DNA of 64,000 nucleotides from Rhodospirillales bacterium URHD0017 (GCA_900110395.1 FODP01000028.1:1-64000), one strand, 5' to 3'; shown: positions 1-8,079, counted from the stretch's first letter. Made by a program: numbers and translations. The notes: a model not told the origin generated them from the sequence alone.

Positions 1-711
1 TTGAACGGCGTTTCAAGTATGGCGCGAGGCCAGATGAAAGAGGCGGGCCCGCGCGGACTCCGTCGCGCGAACAGTGGTGTGGGGCCACTGCGGTCGTTCC
101 CCAAGGAGTCCAACCACCCGCCTGCCCTGTTTGGGGTCAGGGCGGGTCAAAGTTTAGTCCTGCAGGGCTAAGTGTGGCCGTTGGGGGGGGCCGAGACGAG
201 AAGCGTCCAAGGCGGACGGTTTTCTTGCATGCAGCCTATTGTCAACGGCGCCGACTCCTGTGCACGTATGCGTTGTGTGTGGGAGGCGGTTGGCTGATCC
301 TTGGACTAGCTGGCAGCCTGAAATTGGGTGTGGGAGCGGTACGGCGAAATCTGTACCGCTCCTACGATCTGCCAAATAATTCTCCAGACAAAGCCCCGGC
401 CGTTCTCGATGAGACGACAGGCAACGGGTCTAGGCTACAACCGGGTCCGGTCGCGAGAGGAAAACTTCGACTACGTATCCGGCCTGCCGAAGCCCCGCCG
501 CCCTGGCAGCCGCTGCTCCAGTCGTGGCGAACAACTCGGCAATGCTGCCGAAACGCTTTGGATGCCTCGCCCAAAGCGACCACTTGCCCGGGTACCTTCC
601 GGAACCATCAGCGACGGTACCTCAAGAGCGAGCTGGGACGACGTTCAAAATCGCACATCTCGCTTTGAGAGGGCATTGCCGGCCGCCTACCCTGATCTGG
701 GGGCCAGATAA
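1..711. other. Non-coding or decayed stretch at the window start
   Basis: I see no convincing gene here. Open frames on both strands have no domain-like composition and no ribosome binding site. Two structures stand out: a short inverted repeat at 50-69 (six-base arms CGCGCG) that resembles the hairpins behind the Hint and RTX genes further on, and the first copy of a dispersed repeat at about 255-450 with a strong hairpin at 333-362. The stretch may contain the 3' flank of a gene outside the window. Confidence 0.5.
255..450. repeat. Dispersed hairpin repeat, copy 1
   Basis: This stretch is a diverged copy of the one at about 5,680-5,870. The best conserved part is a hairpin at 333-362 with 10-base perfect arms (GGAGCGGTAC and GTACCGCTCC) around a 10-base loop. 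The second copy keeps the CGGTACGGCGAA core but moves the stem by a few bases. Flanking similarity includes GCCGTT and ACAGGC blocks downstream. Function is unknown; a structured RNA or a non-autonomous mobile element are both possible. Confidence 0.5.
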
Positions 712-891
712 ATGCACGAAGTTCTGCAACTGCCGTTTACCTGTCACGCCTGCCAGCTCGCCTTCTCAATCGCGATTGCCGAGCTAGACAAGAACGGGCC
801 CATCCATTGCCCGAAGTGCTCGGCCGTGTTTCGGCTCAAGAGCGAGCAGATGAAGCACCTGGCGCCGGGGCGAAAGCCAGTGAAGGACTAA
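712..891 (+). CDS. Small zinc-ribbon protein, 59 aa
   Basis: The frame opens with ATG at 712 and encodes 59 residues. Two CxxC knuckles are visible, CHAC at residues 11-14 and CPKC at residues 33-36, separated by 18 residues, which is the geometry of a small zinc ribbon. The tail is lysine- and arginine-rich (RLKSEQMKHLAPGRKPVKD), consistent with nucleic-acid or protein binding. No family name can be given. It ends by overlapping four bases of the convergent gene on the other strand. No good Shine-Dalgarno sequence precedes it, so the call rests on the paired cysteines. Confidence 0.6.
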   Translation: MHEVLQLPFTCHACQLAFSIAIAELDKNGPIHCPKCSAVFRLKSEQMKHLAPGRKPVKD

Positions 892-1142
892 CGAGGGTCA
901 CCCGCGGCCCGGCGAGTCGGCCCGACCATGCTGGCGGCCCGCGCTTTACTTCCCGCCCGCACGAGCCGATCTCCGGCAGCGGTTCGCCAAAGCGGCCCGT
1001 TTGGCCACTGTCGGCGTTCCACTAGTCCCAGCTCGGTCAGGCGCGCTCTGATGGCAGTTCGCATTCGAGAGCGGGCGTGAGTGCCATCCACAGCAGCCAA
1101 GGCAGCCAGTTCGGCATCGGTAAGGGTGGTTTTCTTTCTCAT
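888..1142 (-). CDS. Hypothetical small protein, winged-helix-like
   Basis: This 84-residue frame starts with ATG at 1142. The first 65 residues read like a compact helical domain, with acidic-alanine helix (LTDAELAALAAVDG), a helix rich in arginine (RSRMRTAIRARLTELGLV) and a GPLWRTAAGDRLVRAG hairpin, a pattern seen in winged-helix proteins. That assignment is my inference from the pattern. The C-terminal 20 residues look poorly ordered. It is convergent with the zinc-ribbon gene and overlaps it by four bases. No ribosome binding site of note is seen. Confidence 0.45.
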   Translation of the reverse strand: MRKKTTLTDAELAALAAVDGTHARSRMRTAIRARLTELGLVERRQWPNGPLWRTAAGDRLVRAGSKARAASMVGPTRRAAGDPR

Positions 1143-1337
1143 CGGCGGGAAGTGTAGGCCCTGGCTGCAACGGGCGTCTGTCTCTGATTAGACAGCGGCG
1201 GCCTGCCGAGCGCCGCGTGTTCAACTGGTGATGTTGCGCTGTAGCAGGAACGCAGAGCTTAGACTGCCTCCGAGACAGTTTATAAATGCCATGGTGCGCC
1301 GTTTTTGGGGGCCGCGCTGGTGGGAGCGACATCTCGA

Positions 1338-1543
1338 ATGCCAAAATGGATCAAGCCGCAGCTCACGCGCCTGATGGACGAAGCGCCTACCGGCAAAGAC
1401 TGGCTGCACGAGATCAAGTACGACGGCTACCGGAGGCACGCCCGGATCGACGGTGGCCAGGTCAAGCTGCTGACCCGAGCAGGCCTGGACGGTCGCATCG
1501 CTATCGGCGCACGATCGAGGCGGTGGCGAAGCTGCCAGTGAAG
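1338..1543 (+). pseudogene. Fragment of ATP-dependent DNA ligase (ligD ligase domain), copy 1
   Basis: Translation gives PKWIKPQLTRLMDEAP followed by WLHEIKYDGYR, which contains motif I (KYDGYR) of LigD-type ATP-dependent ligases, where the lysine takes AMP. After LLTRAGLD the homology moves to the neighbouring frame (SHRYRRTIEAVAKLPVK), so at least one frameshift is present. Nothing of the rest of the ligase follows. An intact LigD ligase domain is about 300 residues; here only about 65 are recognisable. Two further fragments of the same region lie at 5,955 and 8,472. Confidence 0.75.
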
Positions 1544-1559
1544 TATCGGGTTAAGGCGG

Positions 1560-1587
1560 GTCCGCGCGGGGGTGAAACCGCGCGGAC
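1560..1587 (-). terminator. Hairpin downstream of the Hint-domain gene
   Basis: Ten-base perfect arms (GTCCGCGCGG and CCGCGCGGAC) enclose an eight-base loop, 25 bases past the stop codon of the minus-strand Hint gene. No clear T-run follows in the minus direction. A similar hairpin with the same CGCGCGG core follows the RTX gene at 6,066-6,100. Confidence 0.5.
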
Positions 1588-1612
1588 AGTGTCAGTTTTG
1601 TCGAAAACGGCG

Positions 1613-2377
1613 TTAAGCGGCCCGCGCAAAGCCGAGCCCGCGCTCCTCAACTTTGTCGCGAATGATGTCGATGGGCTGCCGCCGATCAACCACGAGTGAG
1701 GCCACGCTACGCAAGCGCGACTTAAGCTGGCTGCGGCCACCGGTGAAGCGCAAAAGCGGGGCACAGCGCTCAGTCGCCGCGCTGTACAGCGACTCGCAGA
1801 ATGCACCCTGCACATCCAGGATGTCGTGGCTGTCGAGTTCGATATTGAAAAAGTCGAGCGTATCCCGACCGTTGACCCCCTCGAGGATGATGCTGGTCCC
1901 ATTAACCAGCTCGCCGACGGGCATCAGGAAGCCATCGACGTACACGGCGTGCAATGCTGTGACGCAAAGATCTGCGCTCGGCGAGTTCTCACCCAGAGCA
2001 CCGCGTCGTATGAGAACTGGCAAATTCGACTCGCCAACCCATCTGCCTGACACGCTGTTCAAGGTGTGACTGACCATCGCCTTGATCGGCGCGAAGCCCC
2101 CACGCACCGCAACCTCGTCACCGGCTGCCAGGGTTTCGATCGGCCGATAGCCCTCGCGCGTCCCGATTAGTGTGCCCCGCGCAAAGCAATTGCCACCGCC
2201 GGAACCGCCACCAGGAGGGGAACAAAGGCCAGGGGCGATCTTGCAAAGCCAGTCAGGGAAGGTTGCCGCCGATGCAGACTTGGTAACAAGGCCACTCGCC
2301 ACGACCGCACCCGCGACCAAACCAACCGACCTTAGCGCATTGCGTCGTGCAAGATTGATCTTCGAAGTTCTGCTCAA
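1613..2377 (-). CDS. Tat-exported Hint-domain protein
   Basis: The product is about 254 residues. I place the start at TTG 2377, because GGGAGG lies eight bases upstream and because this start puts a twin-arginine leader (ARRNALRS then a hydrophobic stretch ending in SASAA) at the N-terminus. After a glycine-rich linker (residues about 60-70) comes CFARGTLIGTREGYRPIETLAAGDEV, the opening of a Hedgehog/intein (Hint) fold with its nucleophilic cysteine. ALHAVYVDG-like blocks follow, typical of the Hint_2 family of alphaproteobacteria. Such domains can self-process or act as toxin-release modules; the activity here is not shown. A longer in-frame start at 2497 exists but would bury the leader. 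Confidence 0.8.
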   Translation of the reverse strand: MSRTSKINLARRNALRSVGLVAGAVVASGLVTKSASAATFPDWLCKIAPGLCSPPGGGSGGGNCFARGTLIGTREGYRPIETLAAGDEVAVRGGFAPIKAMVSHTLNSVSGRWVGESNLPVLIRRGALGENSPSADLCVTALHAVYVDGFLMPVGELVNGTSIILEGVNGRDTLDFFNIELDSHDILDVQGAFCESLYSAATERCAPLLRFTGGRSQLKSRLRSVASLVVDRRQPIDIIRDKVEERGLGFARAA

Positions 2378-2548
2378 TTCTGCCTCCCAGCCATTGAAAT
2401 CACTTCGCAGAGCTTGTGCGCTACAAGTGCCCTCCAGCAACAGGCACAGTCGGATTACCCCAAAAGAGGTGCTCCTTGGGCGGTGCAAAATGCACACGAA
2501 GCTCTGGCCCCAGTCACAGGGAGGCGAGAGGGGGAGACGGAAGCAGCC

Positions 2549-2839
2549 TCAGTTATCAGTTGATCGTGTATCCCTTTCAGGCGCAGCTCCACCCGAGCAG
2601 CACCGCTCCCACAAACTGAGGTCGGCACCATCGGCAGCCACGTAGGGAACAAAGGTCCGCAGCTCGGCGATGGTGGAACGTCCCATCTGCGGCTCGCGGC
2701 CCAACTCCAGGTCGGGCGTGTATCGAATATCGCCGATCGTGCGCCAGCGATCGGCCCGCACCAGGCATTTGAGCAGGCGCCGCGATATCCCCATGTCGAA
2801 GAGAACTTTTTTAGGCGCGTCGTCGGCTAGGTCCGTCAT
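2549..2839 (-). CDS. Small protein with RNA polymerase alpha-CTD-like helix-hairpin-helix
   Basis: About 96 residues from ATG 2839, which has AAGG eight bases upstream; an in-frame TTG at 2860 is less likely. The middle (TIGDIRYTPDLELGREPQMG then RSTIAELR) follows the pattern of the C-terminal domain of RNA polymerase alpha, where a TIGDL helix is followed by a NFGxKSLxEI hairpin. I infer a nucleic-acid or protein-binding helix-hairpin-helix. The last 20 residues look unstructured. It lies alone on the minus strand between the Hint and thermonuclease genes. It is not rpoA itself, which is over 300 residues. Confidence 0.55.
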   Translation of the reverse strand: MTDLADDAPKKVLFDMGISRRLLKCLVRADRWRTIGDIRYTPDLELGREPQMGRSTIAELRTFVPYVAADGADLSLWERCCSGGAAPERDTRSTDN

Positions 2840-3075
2840 CTCGATGACCTTGCACTTCAAACGCAGGTTCTACCTGACGACTTTCTTTCGCCGCGACGAC
2901 ATGCTGATCGGTGTGAAAGGCATAGAAATGTCGATGGCGCGCGGAAAAACCGGCGGACGACCCGCGTACAGGCGCCAGCCAGAATTTCGGGAGTACCCTC
3001 TAAGAGTGGTGGCCGATGCCCGATCCCTCGGTTGCAAGAGCCCCCCTTCGCCGCTCGGCGTAGGGCGAACACCAT

Positions 3076-3573
3076 CTAGGATCCATCGATCGAGTGCGCC
3101 TGCTCCCAGGTCCTAGCGACCATTGGTTGCCCGATGTTGCGCTCGCCACTCCCACGCCGGTACGCAGTCATGCGCTGCACGCCACGGTTGGCTCTGCGGG
3201 CCTCTTCCTGCTGGTCGATATAGTCGATGCTGTACCGGGTAAACGCCCAGGCGAACCCCTCCCGCACCAGGATGGCGCCCAGATCCTCGCCCGAAACTCG
3301 GCAGATGGCGACGACGCGGCCGTAGCGGTCGCGGTCCTTCTCCTGGCACACGATCGATCGGCCTGCCGTCAGTGCCTGCAGCCTGGTCGTTGCGAGACTG
3401 CCCGCAGGCCAACCATCGGGGCAAACCTGCTTGGCCTCGGGAGCGTCGATGCCCCATAGGCGATATGTGACGCCGCCCTGCTTCAGCGTGTCGCCATCGG
3501 TGATGGTCCGTGCAGCGCACGGTGAAGCAGCAATAGCCATTGCGAGCACGCGTAGCATGCCGAGCAATGGCAT
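3076..3573 (-). CDS. Secreted thermonuclease-family (SNase) protein
   Basis: 165 residues from ATG 3573. A hydrophobic leader (PLLGMLRVLAMAIAASPCAAR) is followed at once by the staphylococcal nuclease-like core: ITDGDTLKQGGVTYRLWGIDAPE, then a KDRDRYGRVVAIC block and LVREGFAWAF. These supply the usual calcium-binding aspartates and the catalytic arginine and glutamate positions of the family, and the family hydrolyses DNA and RNA. Export through the leader points to a periplasmic or extracellular nuclease. It lies eight bases behind the HTH regulator gene on the same strand and is probably cotranscribed with it. Confidence 0.85.
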   Translation of the reverse strand: MPLLGMLRVLAMAIAASPCAARTITDGDTLKQGGVTYRLWGIDAPEAKQVCPDGWPAGSLATTRLQALTAGRSIVCQEKDRDRYGRVVAICRVSGEDLGAILVREGFAWAFTRYSIDYIDQQEEARRANRGVQRMTAYRRGSGERNIGQPMVARTWEQAHSIDGS

Positions 3574-3581
3574 CAATCTAC

Positions 3582-4055
3582 TCAGCTTGCCTGCATTCTT
3601 TTGAGCTGTTTCCGCCCACCCAGTACCGTGGCATGACTCGCTGCGCCCAGGGCCTTGACTGTCTCGAAGATGCGCTTGCGCACGCGGCCTTCGCGGATCT
3701 TGTAGTAGGCCCGCACCAGTTCGAGCGTCTCGCGCTTGATCAGCGGGTCCTTCTCCTGCTCGAACGGCGTTCCCTCTTCGCCAAACTCCTTGCGGCCGCG
3801 GCCCGACATCGGCCGGCCCGCCAACACATTGGAAGGCATTTCGTCGAAGAAGTACGACACCGGCACGTCCAGTACCTTGGCGAACTCATACAGGCGGCTC
3901 GAACTGATGCGGTTGAAGCCGCGCTCGTACTTCTGGATCTGCTGAAATGTGAGCCCCACTGCTTCGGCCACCTTTGTTTGACTCATAGCCAGGAGTGTCC
4001 GCCGCTGCCGTATCCGGCGACCAACATGCATATCGACAGGATGAGCTTTGGCCAC
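3582..4055 (-). CDS. XRE-family HTH transcriptional regulator
   Basis: 157 residues from GTG 4055, with GGAGG a few bases upstream. Residues 10-65 form a Cro/C1-type helix-turn-helix (GRRIRQRRTLLAMSQTKVAEAVG, then TFQQIQKYERGFNRIS and LYEFAKVLDVPVSYFFDE), the layout of a widespread alphaproteobacterial regulator family. The C-terminal half (LIKRETLELVRAYYKIREG and VRKRIFETVKAL) is helical and probably dimerises. It directly precedes the thermonuclease gene. Its targets cannot be read from the sequence. Confidence 0.9.
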   Translation of the reverse strand: MAKAHPVDMHVGRRIRQRRTLLAMSQTKVAEAVGLTFQQIQKYERGFNRISSSRLYEFAKVLDVPVSYFFDEMPSNVLAGRPMSGRGRKEFGEEGTPFEQEKDPLIKRETLELVRAYYKIREGRVRKRIFETVKALGAASHATVLGGRKQLKRMQAS

Positions 4056-4073
4056 CTTTTCCTCCTCAACTCG

Positions 4074-4424
4074 CTAAGTGTAATCAATGTCGAGGCCCAC
4101 GTTGTCGTCCTCAAACACAAAACTGCACGGAACCGCTTCTGGGCTTAGGCGCGGGATGCTCCTTCTCCAGGCGCCACCGGTATTGCAGAAAACCTCGACC
4201 GCAATCCAAAAAGGACAATTGTGAGGCGGGATCAATGCTGCGACAGCCTCGGCCGCAGGACCTGTACGCAGCTCGACTCTGTCGATTTCCTGAATGTTCG
4301 ACAACTTGTCCGGCCGGAAAACACCCCAAGCGCGCACAATATGGGCGTGCTTCGAGCAGCGCGTCAGCGCAACCCTGACACCCTTGCGGCTCTCGCGCAC
4401 ACGAACATAGGTTGGCTCAACCAC
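4074..4424 (-). CDS. Hypothetical protein, 116 aa
   Basis: The frame starts at GTG 4424 and ends 18 bases before the HTH regulator gene, on the same strand. The sequence has a balanced composition for a soluble globular protein, with several cysteines (TRCSK, HNCPFW, VFCNTGG, VPCSF) and an acidic C-terminus (FEDDNVGLDIDY). I recognise no family. The ribosome binding site is weak, so the start is uncertain. It may be the first gene of a three-gene unit with the regulator and the nuclease. Confidence 0.5.
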   Translation of the reverse strand: MVEPTYVRVRESRKGVRVALTRCSKHAHIVRAWGVFRPDKLSNIQEIDRVELRTGPAAEAVAALIPPHNCPFWIAVEVFCNTGGAWRRSIPRLSPEAVPCSFVFEDDNVGLDIDYT

Positions 4425-4537
4425 CGGCTGATTACCGGTCTCCCCTCCCGAATTGACCAGTGATCAAACTGGGTACCACCCGTGATTCCACGGGCAGAAG
4501 AATGGCCCTAGCGTTGATTTTCGTGGATACCCGGCAA

Positions 4538-4726
4538 TCAGGTCCGACTTGCGCGTTCACGCTCTTCGGCACGGTTCGCCATCGCCTCGTACATGGCGGC
4601 AACGTTCACCAAGGCTGCCTTTGCCTCGGGTTCGCGAAGGCCATCGGCGCGTGTTCGTGCTTCCTCGGCGCGTTCTCGCCAATAACTCGACTTGGTCAGT
4701 TCGGCATCGGGCGTAATTTTGGCCAT
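4538..4726 (-). CDS. Small helical protein, 62 aa
   Basis: ATG 4726 is preceded by GGGAGG at seven bases, a strong ribosome binding site. The protein is almost wholly helical and charged: YWRERAEEARTRADGLREPEAKAALVNVAAMYEAMANRAEE. This is the pattern of a family of short proteins that is abundant in Bradyrhizobium-like alphaproteobacteria and has no known function. The next gene upstream on the same strand encodes a protein of the same layout, so the two may be diverged duplicates. Confidence 0.7.
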   Translation of the reverse strand: MAKITPDAELTKSSYWRERAEEARTRADGLREPEAKAALVNVAAMYEAMANRAEERERASRT

Positions 4727-4782
4727 TCGCGGGCCTCCCGACTGCCCATTGCGAATGCCGTTTAAACTCTCGGAGTTGCAGT

Positions 4783-5058
4783 TCAGGGGGGCGGACGGCG
4801 CTGGTCAGGTATCGGCTCTGCGAATAGCCGGACTTGGCGGTCAACAAAATTGGCTAGCTGATCCCATACCGTTGCCGCCTCTAGGATTCCTCGCCGGGTC
4901 GAGTCGTCGGTCATAGTCGCCGCGCGTATTCGCAGTTCGGTGGCCAAGTTCCGATAGCGCCGGGCTCGATCTCCGTCTGCAGTTATCTCCAATCGGGCAA
5001 CCCCGGCACCAGTTGCGACAGTTGCGACACTTAACTCACCTCCTAGGTTTGTGCCCAC
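4783..5058 (-). CDS. Small helical protein related to its neighbour
   Basis: Up to 91 residues from GTG 5058. The core (RARRYRNLATELRIRAATM, TRRGILEAATVWDQLANFVDRQ) follows the same YRxxAxExRxxA layout as the 62-residue protein downstream. The N-terminal VATVAT comes from two 9-bp GTTGCGACA units at 5,012-5,029, the same unit as in the array at 8,855, so the true start may lie after them. No ribosome binding site fits 5058 well. Function unknown. Confidence 0.5.
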   Translation of the reverse strand: MGTNLGGELSVATVATGAGVARLEITADGDRARRYRNLATELRIRAATMTDDSTRRGILEAATVWDQLANFVDRQVRLFAEPIPDQRRPPP

Positions 5059-5154
5059 TAAGATAGGTACCCACGCTGCTCGTCCCGGTCACAGGAAAGT
5101 CGCAGTCCGACTGAGGTAAGTCGTGTATCCCTCCCCAAAGCCAAAGAGGGATAG

Positions 5155-5406
5155 TTGGCACAAGTCATACACTCACAGTTCACCGCCGATGGGCGGTTCT
5201 GCATACACGCCATCGAGGGCCTTGGCCGCCGCAGTAAGCGGCGCGTCATCGAGATCGAGATGGTTGATACCCGCGAGCGGCTTCACGGTTCAGCCCGATG
5301 GCTAGAAAAGCTTGCGCGGGAGTTGGTAACACGTACCGACACGTTATCTGAGCGGGCAACCTCGTCCTTGGCGTTTTTGCTCTCCTCTGGGATCAAACGG
5401 CCCTAA
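5155..5406 (+). CDS. Possible hypothetical protein, 83 aa
   Basis: The frame starts with TTG 5155, with GAGGG five bases upstream. The sequence MAQVIHSQFTADGRFCIHAI continues through KRRVIEIEM to a helical tail (ARWLEKLARELVTR). The composition is protein-like but I recognise no family. It stands alone on the plus strand between decayed sequences, so a fortuitous frame cannot be excluded. Confidence 0.35.
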   Translation: MAQVIHSQFTADGRFCIHAIEGLGRRSKRRVIEIEMVDTRERLHGSARWLEKLARELVTRTDTLSERATSSLAFLLSSGIKRP

Positions 5407-5954
5407 CGCCAACTGCCTCAACGCAGGGGTGCGGCAGCGCAAAAGCAACCCTTGGACACAGGTTGGCCACCGTTGGCACTTTAATTCCGTCTTTAGATCC
5501 CCTACGTGGGAGATCGCCGTCGGGGTATCGAAAAGCACAGCAGCTTTCTCGTGTGTCCGGTTCCCACACAGAACACCCAACGGGCATGCCCGACGGTCCT
5601 TTGCCCCATGAGCGGACGGGAACGTACCCTTAACAATTGTCACAGCGATGGCCCTTTCCACCGTGAGTGGTTTCGGGCACACACGATGCGTGTGGGAAGA
5701 GGCGGTGGCCGATCGCTCGGGGCGATGGGCAGTCAGCTTCTAGCCTCTTGAGTGGGTGGGGCGGTACGGCGAATCCGTACCGCTCCTACTCGGCCGAATA
5801 ACCAGCGGAAAAAGAACTCCGCCGTTGTCGACGGGGCTACAGGCTAGGATTCGGAAACTGATGAAGAAGAGCTGGCCCGACATGGTCGGTCGGATGGCTC
5901 GCCCAACTGTCACAGGTCATCCTACGATAGACTGCTCTGGTGGGAACGACATCT
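5407..5954. other. Gene-poor stretch with second copy of the hairpin repeat
   Basis: No convincing gene is seen on either strand. The main content is the second copy of the dispersed hairpin repeat at about 5,680-5,870, immediately followed by the second ligD fragment. Confidence 0.5.
5680..5870. repeat. Dispersed hairpin repeat, copy 2
   Basis: The copy shares with positions 255-450 the order GTGTGGGA, GGCGGT, then the hairpin and a downstream GCCGTT and ACAGGCTA block. The hairpin at 5,761-5,783 has nine-base perfect arms (GCGGTACGG and CCGTACCGC) and a five-base loop. Pairing is retained although loop and flanks have diverged. Confidence 0.5.
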
Positions 5955-6018
5955 CGGCCGCCCAAGTGGATCAAGCCGCAGCTCACGCGCCTGGCGGACG
6001 AGGCGCCGCAGGGCCACA
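5955..6018 (+). pseudogene. Fragment of ligD ligase domain, copy 2
   Basis: The frame reads RPPKWIKPQLTRLADEAPQG and then leaves the ligase pattern before motif I. The preceding bases, CTGGTGGGAACGACATCTCG, match the flank of copy 1 with one change, so copies 1 and 2 share more than the coding part. The fragment ends about 50 bases before the hairpin behind the RTX gene. Confidence 0.65.
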
Positions 6019-6065
6019 GGCTGAAAGGGCGGCCGACCAGCGAAGAACCTGTGGGAACGGGTGGC

Positions 6066-6100
6066 ACGGTCCCGCGCGGGCTCCGACCGCGCGGGACCGT
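6066..6100 (-). terminator. Strong hairpin downstream of the RTX gene
   Basis: Fourteen-base perfect arms (ACGGTCCCGCGCGG and CCGCGCGGGACCGT) enclose a seven-base loop, nine bases past the stop codon of the minus-strand RTX gene. No T-run follows, so it may act as a factor-dependent end or an mRNA-stabilising hairpin. Confidence 0.6.
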
Positions 6101-6108
6101 CGCGGGGG

Positions 6109-8079
6109 CTAGAGGATGAAGTCGTTCGGTGTCAGCGTGAATGCTCCGTTCAGCTCGATCTGGAAATCGGCAACGGAGTCGCCGTTAATATCGCCGGAGA
6201 CAATCGTGTTCGGACCGTCCGTCTGCTGGTGGAGTTCACCAGCCACTCCGTGAAAGGCGTCATCGCCAATAAAAGTAAAGGCTTGGTTGCCCCACGCGGC
6301 CGTGTTGGCATCGATCGTGGAGAAATCGATTGCGTCGGTGCCCTGCTCAAATCCCATGATCTGTTCGCGAGTGGCGAAGGTCGTGCCGCTCTCGTTGACA
6401 CTATTGAAGTCGAAGCGGTCGGCGCCCGCGCCGCCGGTCTCAATGTCTCGGCCAAAGCCGCCGACCAGGACGTCATTGCCGTCGCCTCCTGACAAGGTGT
6501 CGTTGCCGCTGCCACCCCTCAGGACGTTGTCACCAGCCGAGCCCTGCAGCACGTTGTTCATGCTGTTGCCCGTACCGTCGATGTTGCCATCGCCCGTCAG
6601 CGTCAGATTCTCGATGCTCTGGTTCCACGCAAGGCGATAGCTCACCGAGCTAAGCACCGTGTCGGTGCCCTCGCCCCTTGCTTCGATCACCACGTCGCCG
6701 ACATTGTTCACGACATACTCGTCATTGCCCGCGAAGCCCGTCATTGTATCAGCCCCGGCCGTGCCCGTGAGCGTGTCCGCCCCAGCCGTACCAAGGACGG
6801 TGCCATCACCGCCGCCGCCGGTTTCGAGATCGTAGGCATGGCCGGTACCATTCACGATGTTTCCGGCATCGTCGACCGTTCGCACGGCGAGTGTGTGCTC
6901 ACCGGGCAGCAGAGTAACGTCTGCGGTCCACGTGCCGGCTCCCGCCGTCGCACCAACCCATGTCGAACCGTCGGCACTGACCTGTATGACGTCACTGTTT
7001 GCCAGGGTGCCCGCGTAGGTGCCATGGACCGTCTGACTGGCAACGCTGGTTATAAAATCTCCCGGTGTGCCGGTGTCCTGGCTCAGGCCAGTTACTTCTC
7101 CAATCGCCGCTGAGCCGCCACCACCGCCATCACCGCCACCGCCAGTCCCGCCACCGCCAGTACCGCCACCACCAACGCCCGAGGTGGTGTCGAGCGTGGG
7201 GTGTGTAGAGAGAAAGTGGGTGCCGGACACCGTGGCGCTGCCGTACACGATCTGGTCGGCGGTGAGGCCATACACCGAATTGTCCCTTATCGTGCCGGTG
7301 ATTGTGCTGGCATTGAACAGCAGGCTCGCGTTGCCGGTCAGGTCGTTGACTACGACGTTGTCCTCGATGACCAGGCTGTTGCTGGCGTGAGTTGCACCTT
7401 CCTCGCTATAGGCGATGATGAAGGGGTTATCGGAATGCGGCCCTTGTTCGATGACGTTGTTGCTGATGACGCCTACGCCGCCATTGGGCAGGTCGATGGT
7501 GTAGCTGCCGTCGCCGCTGCCGTCATAGATGCGCGAATTGGTGATGGTTGTGGATTCCGCCCGGCTCTTGATTTGGTGGCCGTCATAGGCATCGTGGAAG
7601 TAGCTGTTGTCGATGACCAGTGAGCCGATGCTGCCGACATAGAGGTTGTGATTGAGGGAATCGCTGCTACGAGTGGCGCCAAATTCCGAACCGACGATGC
7701 GGATCGTGCCGTCGGCGGCATTCGCCAGGAGGTTCATCTGGTTGTCGTGGAAATAGCTGTCGATGACGACCAGGTTGCCGCCTTCATAGCGGATGCCCGC
7801 GCCGTTCGCGTCGGCGACGGCCACGCCGGAGAAGCTGAGGTTCTGGATCGTCACGTCACCCTGTGTAACAAGGATGCCTTTGCCATTGGGCGGCGCCACG
7901 GTGGCGACGAAGTTCGCCATGCCGCCGACACCGACGATAGTCACGTCATTGAAGATTGTCGCGAAGTCGTTAACATACGTCCCGGCCTGCACGGCGATGA
8001 CATCGCCGTCATGTGAGGAGGCGACAGCAGCGGAAAGCGTTGCATAGGCCTGCCCGGCCCCAACATTGAGAGTTGCCAT
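6109..8079 (-). CDS. Secreted parallel beta-helix / RTX calcium-binding protein
   Basis: 656 residues from ATG 8079, chosen because GGGGA lies nine bases upstream and the frame then opens with ATLNVGAGQAYATLSAAVAS. Residues about 5-310 form a right-handed beta-helix of the pectate-lyase-like type, with repeated short strands and NSYFHD-type turns. A glycine-rich linker (about 320-345) leads to an Ig-like domain (about 350-430). Residues about 435-570 carry RTX nonapeptides such as GGSGNDTLSGGDGNDVLVGG, which bind calcium. The C-terminal 85 residues resemble the serralysin-type secretion end. No N-terminal signal peptide is present, which fits type I secretion; no ABC exporter is in the window. 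Substrate is unknown. Confidence 0.85.
   Translation of the reverse strand: MATLNVGAGQAYATLSAAVASSHDGDVIAVQAGTYVNDFATIFNDVTIVGVGGMANFVATVAPPNGKGILVTQGDVTIQNLSFSGVAVADANGAGIRYEGGNLVVIDSYFHDNQMNLLANAADGTIRIVGSEFGATRSSDSLNHNLYVGSIGSLVIDNSYFHDAYDGHQIKSRAESTTITNSRIYDGSGDGSYTIDLPNGGVGVISNNVIEQGPHSDNPFIIAYSEEGATHASNSLVIEDNVVVNDLTGNASLLFNASTITGTIRDNSVYGLTADQIVYGSATVSGTHFLSTHPTLDTTSGVGGGGTGGGGTGGGGDGGGGGSAAIGEVTGLSQDTGTPGDFITSVASQTVHGTYAGTLANSDVIQVSADGSTWVGATAGAGTWTADVTLLPGEHTLAVRTVDDAGNIVNGTGHAYDLETGGGGDGTVLGTAGADTLTGTAGADTMTGFAGNDEYVVNNVGDVVIEARGEGTDTVLSSVSYRLAWNQSIENLTLTGDGNIDGTGNSMNNVLQGSAGDNVLRGGSGNDTLSGGDGNDVLVGGFGRDIETGGAGADRFDFNSVNESGTTFATREQIMGFEQGTDAIDFSTIDANTAAWGNQAFTFIGDDAFHGVAGELHQQTDGPNTIVSGDINGDSVADFQIELNGAFTLTPNDFIL

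Noticed and set aside
174..711. Overlapping open frames of 127 and 164 codons near the window start
   Set aside because: No ribosome binding site, erratic composition and strong overlap in different frames. The region instead carries a dispersed repeat.
1286..1699. 137-codon frame over the first ligD fragment
   Set aside because: It mixes the shadow frame of the ligase piece with the real second part; the ligase homology needs two frames, so it is treated as a pseudogene.
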